Shown in pieces: positions 17,441 to 26,951 of a DNA stretch of 64,000 bases. The stretch's first letter is position 1, and each line of letters begins with the position of its first letter. This DNA is from SYLG01 sp965226945 (GTDB lineage Bacteria > Planctomycetota > Planctomycetia > Gemmatales > Gemmataceae): the NCBI GenBank assembly GCA_965226945.1, contig OZ245717.1, forward strand, positions 1,860,001-1,924,000. The letters run 5' to 3'. The notes under the pieces are model-generated. The model was not told where the DNA came from, ran no database searches, and saw nothing but the letters and a program-made list of their open reading frames with translations. The position numbers and the translations under genes are program-made.

Positions 17441-18250
17441 ATGTCAATCGAGGAAATTCGCGAAGCGCCGGCCAGATTCATCCAGAGCAGACAAACGATC
17501 TGGATTGAGTCATCGCTGAGCAAGGCCGACTACAGATACATCGGCTGCGATCCGCTCGAGGAGCGGGTAGCTTATCGGTCATTTCCTCGGGATTGCGATT
17601 TGTGGAAAGTGGTACGAGCAGACGGTTCCGGGAAGATCAGGCAAGGGATCCTTCGCAGCGGCGATCACTTGATTTTGAAGTCAGCCGCGGTGCACGAGTA
17701 TTTGTCTTTTCGCGGAATCGAGTTTTGCCACCTCCATAGCGATGCGGGCATGGGTGAACTATGGCCGGTGCTCAGCCAGGTGGAACGCTGGTCGAGTGAA
17801 TCGGGCAGCTACATCGGCTTTTTCGATCACAACGAAAGACGCCGGCCCATCCAGAGCGGCGCCACCATTTACTTCCTGCCGGTTTACCGCGGTTGCATCT
17901 GGCTGGCCGATCACTTTCGTGAAACGCAAACGGTGCTGCGCGTTTTCAACGCCGATCTGTGCCGCACCGGCGTGAAAGTCAGAAACTGCATGACCAGGAC
18001 CATCAAGGTCGTTACCGAATCCCCGGAAAAGGTCATTCAGAGTCTTTTCAACGTGGCGCCGGGCGAATCGTTTGCGCTTTACCCCTTTCAACTCCAGGAG
18101 CCGATCTATCTGAAGCATTACACCCATTCACCGCAAACAAATCCTCTTCTCAGTTCGCTAACTTTCTTGTACACAGCCTGCCCAGACTTCGTTCCAATCA
18201 AGCTCAGTGGCGAGTTGAATCTTTCGCGGCATTCTGCTTCATCAGGTTAG
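17441..18250 (+). CDS. Hypothetical protein
   Basis: About 269 residues, no domain recognised. The composition is natural, with alternating charged and hydrophobic stretches and several aromatic-rich segments (CHLHSDAGMGELWPVL, ATIYFLPVYRGCIWLADHF). There is no signal peptide and no membrane helix. The ATG at 17441 starts the conserved-looking part (MSIEEIREAPARFIQ); an upstream TTG at 17393 is less likely. The C-terminal end (after about residue 240) becomes low-quality Ser-rich sequence. Monocistronic by spacing. Confidence 0.6.
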   Translation: MSIEEIREAPARFIQSRQTIWIESSLSKADYRYIGCDPLEERVAYRSFPRDCDLWKVVRADGSGKIRQGILRSGDHLILKSAAVHEYLSFRGIEFCHLHSDAGMGELWPVLSQVERWSSESGSYIGFFDHNERRRPIQSGATIYFLPVYRGCIWLADHFRETQTVLRVFNADLCRTGVKVRNCMTRTIKVVTESPEKVIQSLFNVAPGESFALYPFQLQEPIYLKHYTHSPQTNPLLSSLTFLYTACPDFVPIKLSGELNLSRHSASSG

Positions 18251-18401
18251 CTCGCAGTTTCTGCCAGGCGACAATCCCCGTTGACATCGCTAAACTTGCA
18301 AAATCGAGGCTGCAAGAACGGCGACAGCAACACAAAGAAATGCCTGATTCCGCGCAGATTGACCCGGTTTCCCTGAATCGCCCAGCCCTGGAGGAAGAGG
18401 A

Positions 18402-18644
18402 ATGAGTGCGGATCGCAAAACATGGCCGATGATGGTGCGCGTTGGCCTATGGGGTCTTCCCAACCGTCAGGCAGCGTGCTTCTTCATTTTCCTATCGCTC
18501 GTCGGCGCCGCCGGGTGCGTTGCCTATGGACTTGTTGATCCGCGCTGGTTTGCCGGGGGCCTGCTTTTGTTCGCGGCCCTTTGGTACTACCTGGCAATTC
18601 GATGGGTTGACCAACATGACGGATGGTCAACGAAGCAGGATTGA
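18402..18644 (+). CDS. Small two-helix membrane protein
   Basis: An 80-residue protein with a strong ribosome binding site (GGAGGAAGAGG at 18390-18400). After the amphipathic start MSADRKTWPMMVRVGLWGLP come two hydrophobic segments (FFIFLSLVGAAGCVAYGL and WFAGGLLLFAALWYYLAI) and a short charged tail. Similar small inner-membrane proteins occur in planctomycetes; function unknown. Confidence 0.72.
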   Translation: MSADRKTWPMMVRVGLWGLPNRQAACFFIFLSLVGAAGCVAYGLVDPRWFAGGLLLFAALWYYLAIRWVDQHDGWSTKQD

Positions 18645-18735
18645 GCCGCAAGTAGTTTGTTGGTAAGGAAGAGGAAGCGGTTCTTGAAATACTGAATTTG
18701 GGCTTTCTGAACTTCTGGTCATCGGCAAAGTGGAA

Positions 18736-18759
18736 ATACGACCCCGGATAGGGTCGTAT
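18736..18759. terminator. Hairpin between convergent genes
   Basis: ATACGACCC (18736-18744), loop CGGATA, GGGTCGTAT (18751-18759): a perfect 9-bp stem in the gap between the convergent stops at 18644 and 18828. There is no long T run, only GGATTTCTTC downstream, so it may act in both directions as a weak or factor-assisted terminator. Confidence 0.5.
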
Positions 18760-18827
18760 GGGATTTCTTCGCCGAATCGGAACTGCCGACGCACCCAATG
18801 AATGGGAAAAACCGTCGACCTCGCCCT

Positions 18828-20906
18828 TTATTTGGGACGGATTTCGTATTTCACTTTTTGTCCATCTTGAACTTGTTTTATCCCTTCAACAATGATCTTG
18901 TTGCCCGCGCTCACGCCACTCTTTATCACAAAGACATCATCCAGTTCACCTTGGATCATGACCTTAGTCTGATGGGCCACACCCTCCTTGTCGAGAAGGT
19001 AAACAAACACCGCGTTCTCAGCTAGGAATGCTGCCGCTTTCGGGATGACGATGGCGTCATTCTGCACTCGATTGACAAGCACTTGTCCCGATTGACCATG
19101 GCGCAACAGGCGGTCTGGATTGGGAAAGTCGGCACGGAAGGCGATGGTCCCCGTCGCATTGTTGAAGCCGGACTCGATCGATTTGATCTTCCCGACCTGA
19201 TCGAACTTCTTGCCGTTCGCCAAGATGAGTTCGACTTTCGCCTCTTCCTTATCCTTCTTCTGCTCAGCCATGTACTCAAGGTAGTTCGCTTCGGGCACGT
19301 TGAAATAGACCCAGAGCGCACTGTTGTCGGACAAGGTCGTAAGAACATCTCCCTCAAGAACCAGGCTACCCGCCTGCTGACGCAGACTGCCCACAACTCC
19401 GCCGAATGGTGCTTGGATCCTGGTAAAATTTAGTTCCGCCTGCGCCAAATCGAAGTTGGCCTGGGCCTTGTCCAATTTGGCCTTGCGCACGGCCAACTCG
19501 TTACTGGAGACGACTTTGTCTTGGAAGAGCTTCTTGGTGTTTTCATACTCCACTAGCGCAATTTTTAACTCGGCATTCTCGGCATCCACCTTCGATTGGT
19601 AGACCATGGGCTTGATCGCGAACAACTGATCCCCTTGCTTCACGGACTGGCCCTCGCTGATCGGGATCGCCTCGAGGTAACCCTTCGACAGGGCACGCAC
19701 CTCAATGTGGCGATGCGCCTGGATCTTGCCGACGTAGCGCTGGGGAATCGCGACCGCCTTCGTCTGAACGATTGCGGCCACGACTTTGTCGGTGGGCGCG
19801 ACTTTGTCGATGGGATTAGTTGCGGCAGGTTCGTTGTCCTCCATCGCAATGGAGGGGCCTGCCACGGTAGCCAAGGAAATGGCAATCGCCCCAGCGAAGG
19901 GTAGGACGAGGGCCACAAACCCAACAGCCCACCAATTGCCTGTCCGATCGACAGGCGCACGTTCAAGCAAATTTCGGATTCGAGTCAACAGGTTCATCTT
20001 CTTCCCTCCATTGATCGAGGTCGCCAGAAGCAGGTTGCCCCGCGCCATTTTGGCAACCGATTCCAAAGACCGGACATACAACAATCGATCGCAACATTCG
20101 GCCGCGATTTCGTCGCAGCACATTTCCCGTTCCAGGCGAATGCGGTTGGAAAGCCACCAAACCGCGGGGTGGTAGAACAAAAAGGTTTCAATCACACGCT
20201 GAGCCAGATTGACCCATAAATCCCATCTGCGGATGTGCGCCAATTCGTGGGCAACGATCGCTTCAATCATTTGTGGAGTCAACTGCGTCAGCCAAGATGC
20301 CGGAATCAAAACAATCGGACGGACGAAGCCAACCGCTACCGCCTGACAGACTCGCGCACAAGCGAACACACGCCGCCGCGCATCCACGCCCAATCGTTCG
20401 CCCAGCCTGCGAACCCGCAGCTCGAACTCCTCAGAAAGGGGTTTCCCCTGCCCTCGTATCCACAAGGTGACGCCGAAACCGATCGCCAGGCGCGTGCTGA
20501 GAAACAAGACACCCGCAAGCCATGCCATCATGAGGTAGACTTCCCTGCTCAGATGCGACAGCACGGGCAATCCTTCTGCCAACTCAGGATTCATGCTGAC
20601 ACTTCCGCTCATCGCGGGCTGATCCTCGATCACGACAGGAGCCTGCTGCGACAAGTCCGTTTGGGATGGTCGCGATGGCAAGTGGCTTTGCTGATGCCAC
20701 ATCGCCGTCAGCAGAGGTGCAACCCCCATCAGGAGAATGGTGGCTACGGAAAGGAGATAACGCGGCCGTGCCGCCTTCACGTCGAGCAGCTTCAGCATGA
20801 CGAGCAGAATGAGCGTGAGCACTGCCCCCTGCCAGACAAAGTGAACCAGCACCGCCGTCAGAACCTCGGCAAACCCTGCCACGAAATTCATCGAGAAAGG
20901 AGTCAT
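18828..20906 (-). CDS. BlaR1/M56 metallopeptidase fused to an RND-type periplasmic adaptor
   Basis: A 692-residue fusion. Residues 1-300 are an M56 peptidase of the BlaR1 type: membrane helices at about 20-40, 50-70 and 125-150, then zinc site HELAH at 220-224 followed by EREMCCDEIAAECC at 259-271. After another helix (about 326-348) the rest is a membrane-fusion (HlyD/AcrA-like) adaptor: the half-motif VRALSKGYLEAIPISEGQSV (403-422), a coiled hairpin of Glu/Lys/Ala heptads (438-495) and the second lipoyl half TRIQAPFGGVVG. The beta-barrel and proximal domains follow to the end. No RND pump or outer-membrane channel is adjacent. The stop-proximal order and a 4-base overlap with blaI show a two-gene operon. 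Confidence 0.9.
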   Translation of the reverse strand: MTPFSMNFVAGFAEVLTAVLVHFVWQGAVLTLILLVMLKLLDVKAARPRYLLSVATILLMGVAPLLTAMWHQQSHLPSRPSQTDLSQQAPVVIEDQPAMSGSVSMNPELAEGLPVLSHLSREVYLMMAWLAGVLFLSTRLAIGFGVTLWIRGQGKPLSEEFELRVRRLGERLGVDARRRVFACARVCQAVAVGFVRPIVLIPASWLTQLTPQMIEAIVAHELAHIRRWDLWVNLAQRVIETFLFYHPAVWWLSNRIRLEREMCCDEIAAECCDRLLYVRSLESVAKMARGNLLLATSINGGKKMNLLTRIRNLLERAPVDRTGNWWAVGFVALVLPFAGAIAISLATVAGPSIAMEDNEPAATNPIDKVAPTDKVVAAIVQTKAVAIPQRYVGKIQAHRHIEVRALSKGYLEAIPISEGQSVKQGDQLFAIKPMVYQSKVDAENAELKIALVEYENTKKLFQDKVVSSNELAVRKAKLDKAQANFDLAQAELNFTRIQAPFGGVVGSLRQQAGSLVLEGDVLTTLSDNSALWVYFNVPEANYLEYMAEQKKDKEEAKVELILANGKKFDQVGKIKSIESGFNNATGTIAFRADFPNPDRLLRHGQSGQVLVNRVQNDAIVIPKAAAFLAENAVFVYLLDKEGVAHQTKVMIQGELDDVFVIKSGVSAGNKIIVEGIKQVQDGQKVKYEIRPK

Positions 20907-21298
20907 TGGCTGTTGCTCCTGCCTTCGTACTCTTCGATGGTTTTGCGAATTTTGCCGAGTTCTTCGGGTGTCAGTTTCGATTGGTCGAGCACTTGGGCCA
21001 CCAGGGAGGCCGCGGAGCCTTCGAAGGCTCGCCGCAGGAGATTTCCCACCATCTTGCCCAGGGTTTTTTCTCGCGGCTTTTTCGCGGTGTATACGAAGGC
21101 GCGCCCTTGCGGCTTACGGATCACCTGCCCCTTGCTCTCCATGATGTTGAGCACACTCATGACCGAGGTGTAGGCGCGCTTGCGCTCGGCATTCAGAACA
21201 TCGAGCACCTCCCGTCCCGTGCGGGGACCGCGTTCCCAGAGAACTTTCAGAATCTCCAGCTCCGCTTCGGTGGGAGTCTCTTGCGACATCCTCGCCAT
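20903..21298 (-). CDS. BlaI/MecI-type transcriptional repressor
   Basis: A 131-residue winged-helix repressor of the penicillinase-repressor family: PTEAELEILKVLWERGPRT, VLNIMESKGQVIRKPQGRAFVY, then a dimerisation tail ending LTPEELGKIRKTIEEYE. The ATG at 21298 has GAGGGG about eight bases upstream; ATG 21289 is an alternative. In this family the M56 protein, on sensing a signal, triggers inactivation of BlaI and derepresses the operon. The 4-base overlap with the M56-adaptor gene and two palindromic operators just upstream fit autoregulation. Confidence 0.93.
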   Translation of the reverse strand: MARMSQETPTEAELEILKVLWERGPRTGREVLDVLNAERKRAYTSVMSVLNIMESKGQVIRKPQGRAFVYTAKKPREKTLGKMVGNLLRRAFEGSAASLVAQVLDQSKLTPEELGKIRKTIEEYEGRSNSQ

Positions 21299-21342
21299 CG
21301 TTGAAAGCCCCTCGCAATCGGAAATGCCTCACCTACGACCCA

Positions 21343-21385
21343 ATACTACGGTGGAATCCGTAGATGTCAACGGAGGAATCCGTAG
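21343..21385 (-). promoter_or_regulatory. BlaI-type double operator over the blaI promoter
   Basis: Two near-identical palindromes, CTACGG-TGGAAT-CCGTAG (21346-21363) and CAACGG-AGGAAT-CCGTAG (21368-21385), lie 22 bp apart, two helical turns. On the minus strand TTGACA occupies 21370-21365 and TAGTAT 21348-21343, spaced by 16 bases. One palindrome therefore sits between -35 and -10 and the other overlaps the -35. Repressor binding would block the promoter. Sites of the CTACGG/CCGTAG type are what I would expect for planctomycete BlaI proteins. Confidence 0.72.
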
Positions 21386-21450
21386 ATGAAGCGCTTGTTA
21401 TTTCGTTTGCAAGAAGTTTACTTGGCCGGTTTCGCGGCAGTCGCGGAGGA

Positions 21451-24186
21451 TTACTTCTCGGGTGTCTTTTCGACCGACTTGGCTTTTGCCTTCAACCACT
21501 CCTTCAGCGGCGCAATCTGATCAGCGGACCTGGGAAACTCCTTGACAATGCGCATGATCTCGGGATCGTTTGGCGCGAGCAAGGTTACAATCTCCGCCGC
21601 GCAGCGCTCAGAAGTGGCTTTTCCACGATCGTCGACGACGTTGCCCCGGGTTGGGTGCTTCCCGTCAAGTCGCGGCAAGTAACTGAGATAGCCTTCACCG
21701 ATCCCGCCTTCGGCGCATTGCTTCACGAGAGCGGCCCGCGCTGTTCCGTCGTCCATGCCGGCAAAGAGCCTGCTCTTAAAGATGAGCCGAGCGGCATCAC
21801 GCGAACCGGATGAACCTTCCTTAAGCAGCGTCGCGGCCAACCTCGGCAGGACTCGGACTCGAATCTGTCTGGGATCACAGTTTTCTAAAACCTCGACAAG
21901 GATTTTGCGCCCTTCGGCAATTTCCCCGGCTTCGAACAAAATCTGACCCACAAACAGGCGGATCTCTGGATTCTTGTGAGCGGCAAACTCTCGTGCCGGC
22001 TCCTTGAACGCTCGAGCATCGTAACGAAGGCAGACGTCGAGCAATTGGCGCAAGTGTGAACTGGAAGCCGATACATCAAATCCTTGCAATTTGAGTTCAT
22101 TGGGATTGGGCCGGCTACCTTTTTTGCCAAAGTTATTGAGATATTCGGTCAGTACTGGCCGCAGGCGCTCGTCTTTGAGTTCGACCAAGAGTTCGAAATC
22201 GGGCAAGTCTCCGAAAAAAGCCCCCGCCTTGATCTCTTTATCGAGTGCCTCGAAGACCAGATCCTGCTCGCCTTTGTTCGTGTTGGCTTTTGCCCAGTTG
22301 ATCATGCCTTCAATGTGTTTGTCAATCTCCTGGTTCGTCATCTTGGCCATGGCCCATGTTTGGCACAAATCATGTTTGGCCAAGTTGTTGATGATCGGTT
22401 CCATCAATGAACGCGTTGTGCCGAGGATGCGATCGGGAAAGAAGTCGCGATGGTACGAAACACAAAGGATATGCCATTCGTCGCGCAGGAACGGCGCCAA
22501 GAGAGGAATGTCGGCGACCGTCAGTCCCATACCTTTGATCGGCTTCCTATCGCCACTATCGAAATTAACTTCGGTCCCGCCCGCGAGTTCAAGAAAGGGG
22601 TTGATCACCTTGGTTGTGCCACCTTTTCCACCGCTGGTGGCATCAGGCTCCATGCCGCGCTGCTCGGCAAATTGTACCTCGCCAAGAAGATAACTGCCGG
22701 GTTGTTCCCACTGGAAGCAATTGAGCAGGCGGAGACGCTCCGCCAGAAAAGTGATCTGTTCCGCACGGCTCACTTTCATCTTCAGGCTCGCCCATTCTTG
22801 CGGCGTCGGTAGCTTGAGCTTCTTGAAATCATCCAGCCGCTTGGGAATCTCCTTGGACAATGCGACGGCGTACCCATGAAAGCGAGTCTCGGCATAACGA
22901 TTCACCATGAGCTCGGCCAGACGGCGTGTTTCAGGGAAATTTCGATCACCTGCAAAGGCTACGAGCATGCGGTAGCCAGTTGCATCACCGAGTCGATGAC
23001 GCATCATTTCGACGATAAAATAATCCATGTAAACGGTATCGAGAGCAGGCAATAAAACCTGGGCGGACAAACCGTGTTCTTTCGCAGTATAAAGCCAGTG
23101 GGCCAAAGTCACTTCATAAACGCTCGTGCCACGCTCCTGGTTCTGTCCCTCCCGTCGCCTGCTCTGCGAAAGATCGAAAGCGGATTCTCCCTTTTGGCGA
23201 AGTTCCACGACTCGTTTCACTTCCTCGGCAACAGAAACTTTCTCAAAGCGGCTTTTGACGACCACTTCCCCCAAAAATCGCGAATTGGTTACTGACTCTT
23301 TCTGAAAGGATTCTCGACGGCCGGACGGGGTTGACACGACCCACGAATCGCCATCGTTCTTGACCAGCCAGCCGAGCGTGGTCACCGTTTCGTATTCTTT
23401 ATCGGCTTTGCGCGGTTTTTGAGTCGTCGTTACTTTCACAAACGGCGCGTCGCTTGGCGCCGGTTGATCGAGCAACGCTCCTATCTTCGTCATTAGAGCC
23501 GATAATGCCGGCCGTTTGAGGGCAGCAACTGGATCGAACGCCCCAGGATCTGCGTTGCCACGTTCCTCGTTGAGTTTTCGAGCCGCCATACGAATGCGCG
23601 ACCGATAGTGGTGGCAGAGATCATTGAGCACGGCGTTGGAGAGATCGGCCTTGCGATCGCCGATGCTTTTGAGCGCCGCCAGGAGAACGATGCCGCTTTC
23701 ATGGGGACGCTTTAGCACGCTTAAGCAAATTTCGTCCGCTTCCTTCCCTTGCGCCTTAGCGAGAGCGGCGACCGCTATGGTCTGGAATTCCGGGTATTTC
23801 TCCTGTTCCAGGTACCAGCGAAGGACAGCAAGCGCCGCAGAAGATGATGGCGCGTTGGCTAATTTTTCAGCGATTGACTTGCGCAAATTGCGGGCGGGAT
23901 TCTCACTGCCGCGGCCCCAATAGGGCGTTTGCCCCCAGGGTGCCTTTCCCGACGATTCGTCGGCCTGAGCCTGTCCAAGCAACGACACCAGATATTTCGC
24001 GGCTTTATCGCGCTCTTGGGCAATTTCGGCGGTCAGCGCCTTGATCGCGGCTTGCCAGGGTAGGAGTGTGCCTTGCTCGTAGTAGGACTCAAGTTCTTTG
24101 GTGACCGATACCCCGTCGCCCGGTTGCGCGGCGCACAGAGTTGTCAAAATCAGGAGCACGAAACCCAAGAGAGATTTGCGATTCAC
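21451..24186 (-). CDS. Large exported repeat (HEAT-like) protein of unknown function
   Basis: About 911 residues starting at a GTG at 24186, which has GGGAGGA eight bases upstream; a frame running further upstream to 24471 has no such site. The start encodes a signal peptide (NRKSLLGFVLLILTTLCAAQ). The mature protein is helical with HEAT-like units in the N-terminal 250 residues (SAALAVLRWYLEQEK, SGIVLLAALKSIGD) and again near the end (NPEIRLFVGQILFEAGEIAEG). A small beta segment around 270-330 contains TTLGWLVKNDGDSWVVSTPSG. No enzyme motif was recognised. It is downstream of the Ser/Thr kinase on the same strand but 347 bases away. Confidence 0.78.
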   Translation of the reverse strand: MNRKSLLGFVLLILTTLCAAQPGDGVSVTKELESYYEQGTLLPWQAAIKALTAEIAQERDKAAKYLVSLLGQAQADESSGKAPWGQTPYWGRGSENPARNLRKSIAEKLANAPSSSAALAVLRWYLEQEKYPEFQTIAVAALAKAQGKEADEICLSVLKRPHESGIVLLAALKSIGDRKADLSNAVLNDLCHHYRSRIRMAARKLNEERGNADPGAFDPVAALKRPALSALMTKIGALLDQPAPSDAPFVKVTTTQKPRKADKEYETVTTLGWLVKNDGDSWVVSTPSGRRESFQKESVTNSRFLGEVVVKSRFEKVSVAEEVKRVVELRQKGESAFDLSQSRRREGQNQERGTSVYEVTLAHWLYTAKEHGLSAQVLLPALDTVYMDYFIVEMMRHRLGDATGYRMLVAFAGDRNFPETRRLAELMVNRYAETRFHGYAVALSKEIPKRLDDFKKLKLPTPQEWASLKMKVSRAEQITFLAERLRLLNCFQWEQPGSYLLGEVQFAEQRGMEPDATSGGKGGTTKVINPFLELAGGTEVNFDSGDRKPIKGMGLTVADIPLLAPFLRDEWHILCVSYHRDFFPDRILGTTRSLMEPIINNLAKHDLCQTWAMAKMTNQEIDKHIEGMINWAKANTNKGEQDLVFEALDKEIKAGAFFGDLPDFELLVELKDERLRPVLTEYLNNFGKKGSRPNPNELKLQGFDVSASSSHLRQLLDVCLRYDARAFKEPAREFAAHKNPEIRLFVGQILFEAGEIAEGRKILVEVLENCDPRQIRVRVLPRLAATLLKEGSSGSRDAARLIFKSRLFAGMDDGTARAALVKQCAEGGIGEGYLSYLPRLDGKHPTRGNVVDDRGKATSERCAAEIVTLLAPNDPEIMRIVKEFPRSADQIAPLKEWLKAKAKSVEKTPEK

Positions 24187-24533
24187 GAAGGATCCTCCCG
24201 AGTCAGCGCGCCCGTCATCGTCGAGTAGCTCGAAAGGCGGCAACGAAACTGGGCGACCGAGTTGGCGCAATGGAGAGACAAACCGACAGTTCAAGCCTAC
24301 CACCGAGCCAACGCAGCGTGAATGCACCGCATCCTGATTTCGCAAGGTAGGCAGATGCTTGTCTAGACACCTGGTCGATTGTATCCAGCTTAGTTCAGAG
24401 AGAACGTTAAAAATGGCCCTATCTTCAAATCGAAAATTCATCGAGGCGTTGTAAATGTGAACATTCAGCAAGGTCTTTCCCTAGCAATTCCAGCGCGCGG
24501 CATGAAATCGAGCGGTCTTGCACACCATTCCTA
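24187..24533. other. Spacer between the Ser/Thr kinase and the repeat protein
   Basis: Nearly 350 bases. An open frame continues the repeat protein upstream here but lacks a start signal and looks like chance extension. It presumably holds the promoter of the repeat protein; I see no clear hairpin terminator for the kinase. Confidence 0.4.
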
Positions 24534-26951
24534 TCAGGGAGATCGAAAGGCTCCTGCGTCATACTTCTTCCAGAATTCCTTGGCTGGCATCAGTTTGTCA
24601 TAGGACAAGCCAATTTCCACAAGCGAATCCATCTGCCTGATCGCTTCCACTCCCTTCAAGGCAGGACTGGGAGTAAACGACAGTTTTTTCAGCTTCATTC
24701 CGGCCAGAGGCGAAAGATCGGTTACAAGCGTCTGATCGCAATTGAGATGTTCCAGTGGCATTCCCTTAAGAGGCGACAAATCCGCCACTTGAGACACATG
24801 GCAGGTCAACTGTTTGAGGGACATCCCGCTCAAAGGCGACAGGTCGGCAACTTGAGTGTTGTCACAACAAAACACAGTCAACGGCATCCCCTTCAAGGGC
24901 CCAAGTTGGGTGAGATCCCAATTTCCGGAAACGACCAGTGCGCTCAGCGGCATGCCCGAAATGACAGTCATGTCCGTGGCTCCGCCACCAAAACATGACA
25001 ATTCCGTTAGGACGATGCCTCTCACCGAAGATAGATCCAGGTTCTCGACATGGCACGCCAAGGAAAAGATCTTCATGCCGCTCAATGAAGACAAATCGAT
25101 TCTTCGTCCTGTTTTCCTTTTGTGATTGCAGCGCAAATATTGAATTTCGGAAAAGGCGCGTAAGGGCGACAGATCTCCCATGTCGTCAATGTAGACGAGC
25201 ATTTCATAAACCTTGCCCTCCTGCACGAACGGTGGGTCTGACCCCTTCCAGGGAGCCGCAAAGAGCTTCCCATCGAATCCGGGATTGAGCTCCTTGAGCT
25301 TATTGATCACCGCGTCCAATTGTCTTTCATCCGGCAGGGCGGCGACGCTCTTCACCCACTGCATGAATTCAGGCGATTCCCAAGGTTTGGCGCTCGCCTT
25401 CGCCTTTTCCACGGGTTTGCCACCACCCAGGGTCGTTTCCAAGCGCTTGCCGCTGGCCACGGTGTTTTTTTTCAGCGGCACCAAATTCGCCGCGATCGAC
25501 TTTTCCCCTCGATTTACGATCTCAAAACGATCGGTAAACGTTTCAAAGCCATCCTTTTGCACCTTCACCTGGTGTTTTCCGGGAGCAATGGCAAAGGTGT
25601 TCGCTCCCTTGCTCGATTTACGCGCAAATTCAACCTTCCCTCCCTCGCCGAGGATTTGCATCTCGGCATCGGCTTCATTGACGGTGACTGTCAGCGTGCC
25701 GACCTTGGGCCACAGCCCCACGATCAGGACCGTGAAAAGGATCGATGCCACGAGGATGCCGCCGACCAGCAGTTTCCCCTGAAGCCCGGCAATCCCGCGC
25801 CCTGACAAGGCAGGGAAAAGCCGCTTGCGCTTATCAGCGGAGGTTTTGCGCGGATCGATCGAAATTGAGGCCGCCGCGATTTCCTGGAGGAAATTGGTCA
25901 GTCCCGATTCCGGGGAGGCAATGGAGGGTGGGCTGACCATTTGCCCGTTGGCGCAATTCTCCAGATCGGCAATGACCGCCGTCATCGACTGGTAACGGTC
26001 TTCGACATTCTTGGCCACCATTATCTTGAAGACAGATTCGAGTTGGTCGGAGACTTCTGGACGGGCGGCATGAAGGTCGGGAATCGGTTGATTCCGATGG
26101 GCAAGCAATTTCGCCATCATGGTGTCGCCGTCGTAGGCCGCCTTACCCGTGAGCAGGAAGTAAAGCGTGCAGCCCAAGGCGTAAATATCGGCGCGGGCAT
26201 CGGCGGTTTTGGAATTCACCGCTTGTTCGGGAGCCATGTAATCCACCGTGCCCATCACCGCTCCGGTGCTCGTCAGTTCGGTCTTCTGCGCTTCTCCATC
26301 GATTCGGGCCAAGCCCATATCCAGGATTTTGACGGTCCCTTGTTTATTGAGGAGGAGGTTTGCTGGTTTGATATCGCGATGGACAATCCCCTCGCCATGG
26401 GCAAATTCGAGACCCTTTGCAACTTGCAGAACATAGTTGACCGCTTTGTCCACCGAAACCGGGCCATTCTTTTTGACGAGCGCCGACAGGTCCATTCCGT
26501 CCACCAGTTCCATGACGAGGAAGTGAACGCCATTGGCCTGATCGGCGTCATCGGCGGCGACGATGTTCGGGTGGCGCACCTTCGCTGCAGCCACGACCTC
26601 GCGTTCAAAGCGCGCGATGGCAGCATGGTCCTTGGTCATCGCCGCCGGCAGCAGTTTGATCGCTACCATCCGGTGCATCCGCCGATGTTCGGCCTTGAAC
26701 ACCTGCCCCATGCCTCCGGCTCCGATCTTCTCCATCAGAAGGTAATTACCCAGGGTCAGGGCTTTGCCCTTCCCCTTGTAGATCTCTTCGGCCTGAAATT
26801 TCGTGAGCTTCTTTTGACGAACGAGCTCCCGCGCCAGTTCTTCGGCATCCTTGGGAGAGGCCTTCGGCGGCAAAAAACCCTCGAGCGCCCCGGCGGCGAG
26901 GATGCCACTGTCTTCCAGACTCTTGACGAACTGTTCGAGAGGAATGGCCAT
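24534..26951 (-). CDS. Membrane Ser/Thr protein kinase with PEGA-like domain and LRR-like repeats
   Basis: About 805 residues. The N-terminal leader (MAIPLEQFVKSLEDSGIL) is a planctomycete kinase hallmark. The Hanks-type kinase spans about 68-335: glycine loop IGAGGMGQVF, Lys99, HRDIKPANLL with Asp193 and Asn198, DMG (211-213) in place of DFG, and APEQ. A membrane helix at 392-414 is followed by a PEGA-like beta domain (418-495) and, from about 590, leucine-rich units of the form DLSPLSGMSLKQLTC spaced by about 23 residues. The kinase is cytoplasmic and the LRR part outside, so it probably transduces an extracellular signal. ATG 26951 is chosen over a GTG at 27002. Confidence 0.92.
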   Translation of the reverse strand: MAIPLEQFVKSLEDSGILAAGALEGFLPPKASPKDAEELARELVRQKKLTKFQAEEIYKGKGKALTLGNYLLMEKIGAGGMGQVFKAEHRRMHRMVAIKLLPAAMTKDHAAIARFEREVVAAAKVRHPNIVAADDADQANGVHFLVMELVDGMDLSALVKKNGPVSVDKAVNYVLQVAKGLEFAHGEGIVHRDIKPANLLLNKQGTVKILDMGLARIDGEAQKTELTSTGAVMGTVDYMAPEQAVNSKTADARADIYALGCTLYFLLTGKAAYDGDTMMAKLLAHRNQPIPDLHAARPEVSDQLESVFKIMVAKNVEDRYQSMTAVIADLENCANGQMVSPPSIASPESGLTNFLQEIAAASISIDPRKTSADKRKRLFPALSGRGIAGLQGKLLVGGILVASILFTVLIVGLWPKVGTLTVTVNEADAEMQILGEGGKVEFARKSSKGANTFAIAPGKHQVKVQKDGFETFTDRFEIVNRGEKSIAANLVPLKKNTVASGKRLETTLGGGKPVEKAKASAKPWESPEFMQWVKSVAALPDERQLDAVINKLKELNPGFDGKLFAAPWKGSDPPFVQEGKVYEMLVYIDDMGDLSPLRAFSEIQYLRCNHKRKTGRRIDLSSLSGMKIFSLACHVENLDLSSVRGIVLTELSCFGGGATDMTVISGMPLSALVVSGNWDLTQLGPLKGMPLTVFCCDNTQVADLSPLSGMSLKQLTCHVSQVADLSPLKGMPLEHLNCDQTLVTDLSPLAGMKLKKLSFTPSPALKGVEAIRQMDSLVEIGLSYDKLMPAKEFWKKYDAGAFRSP

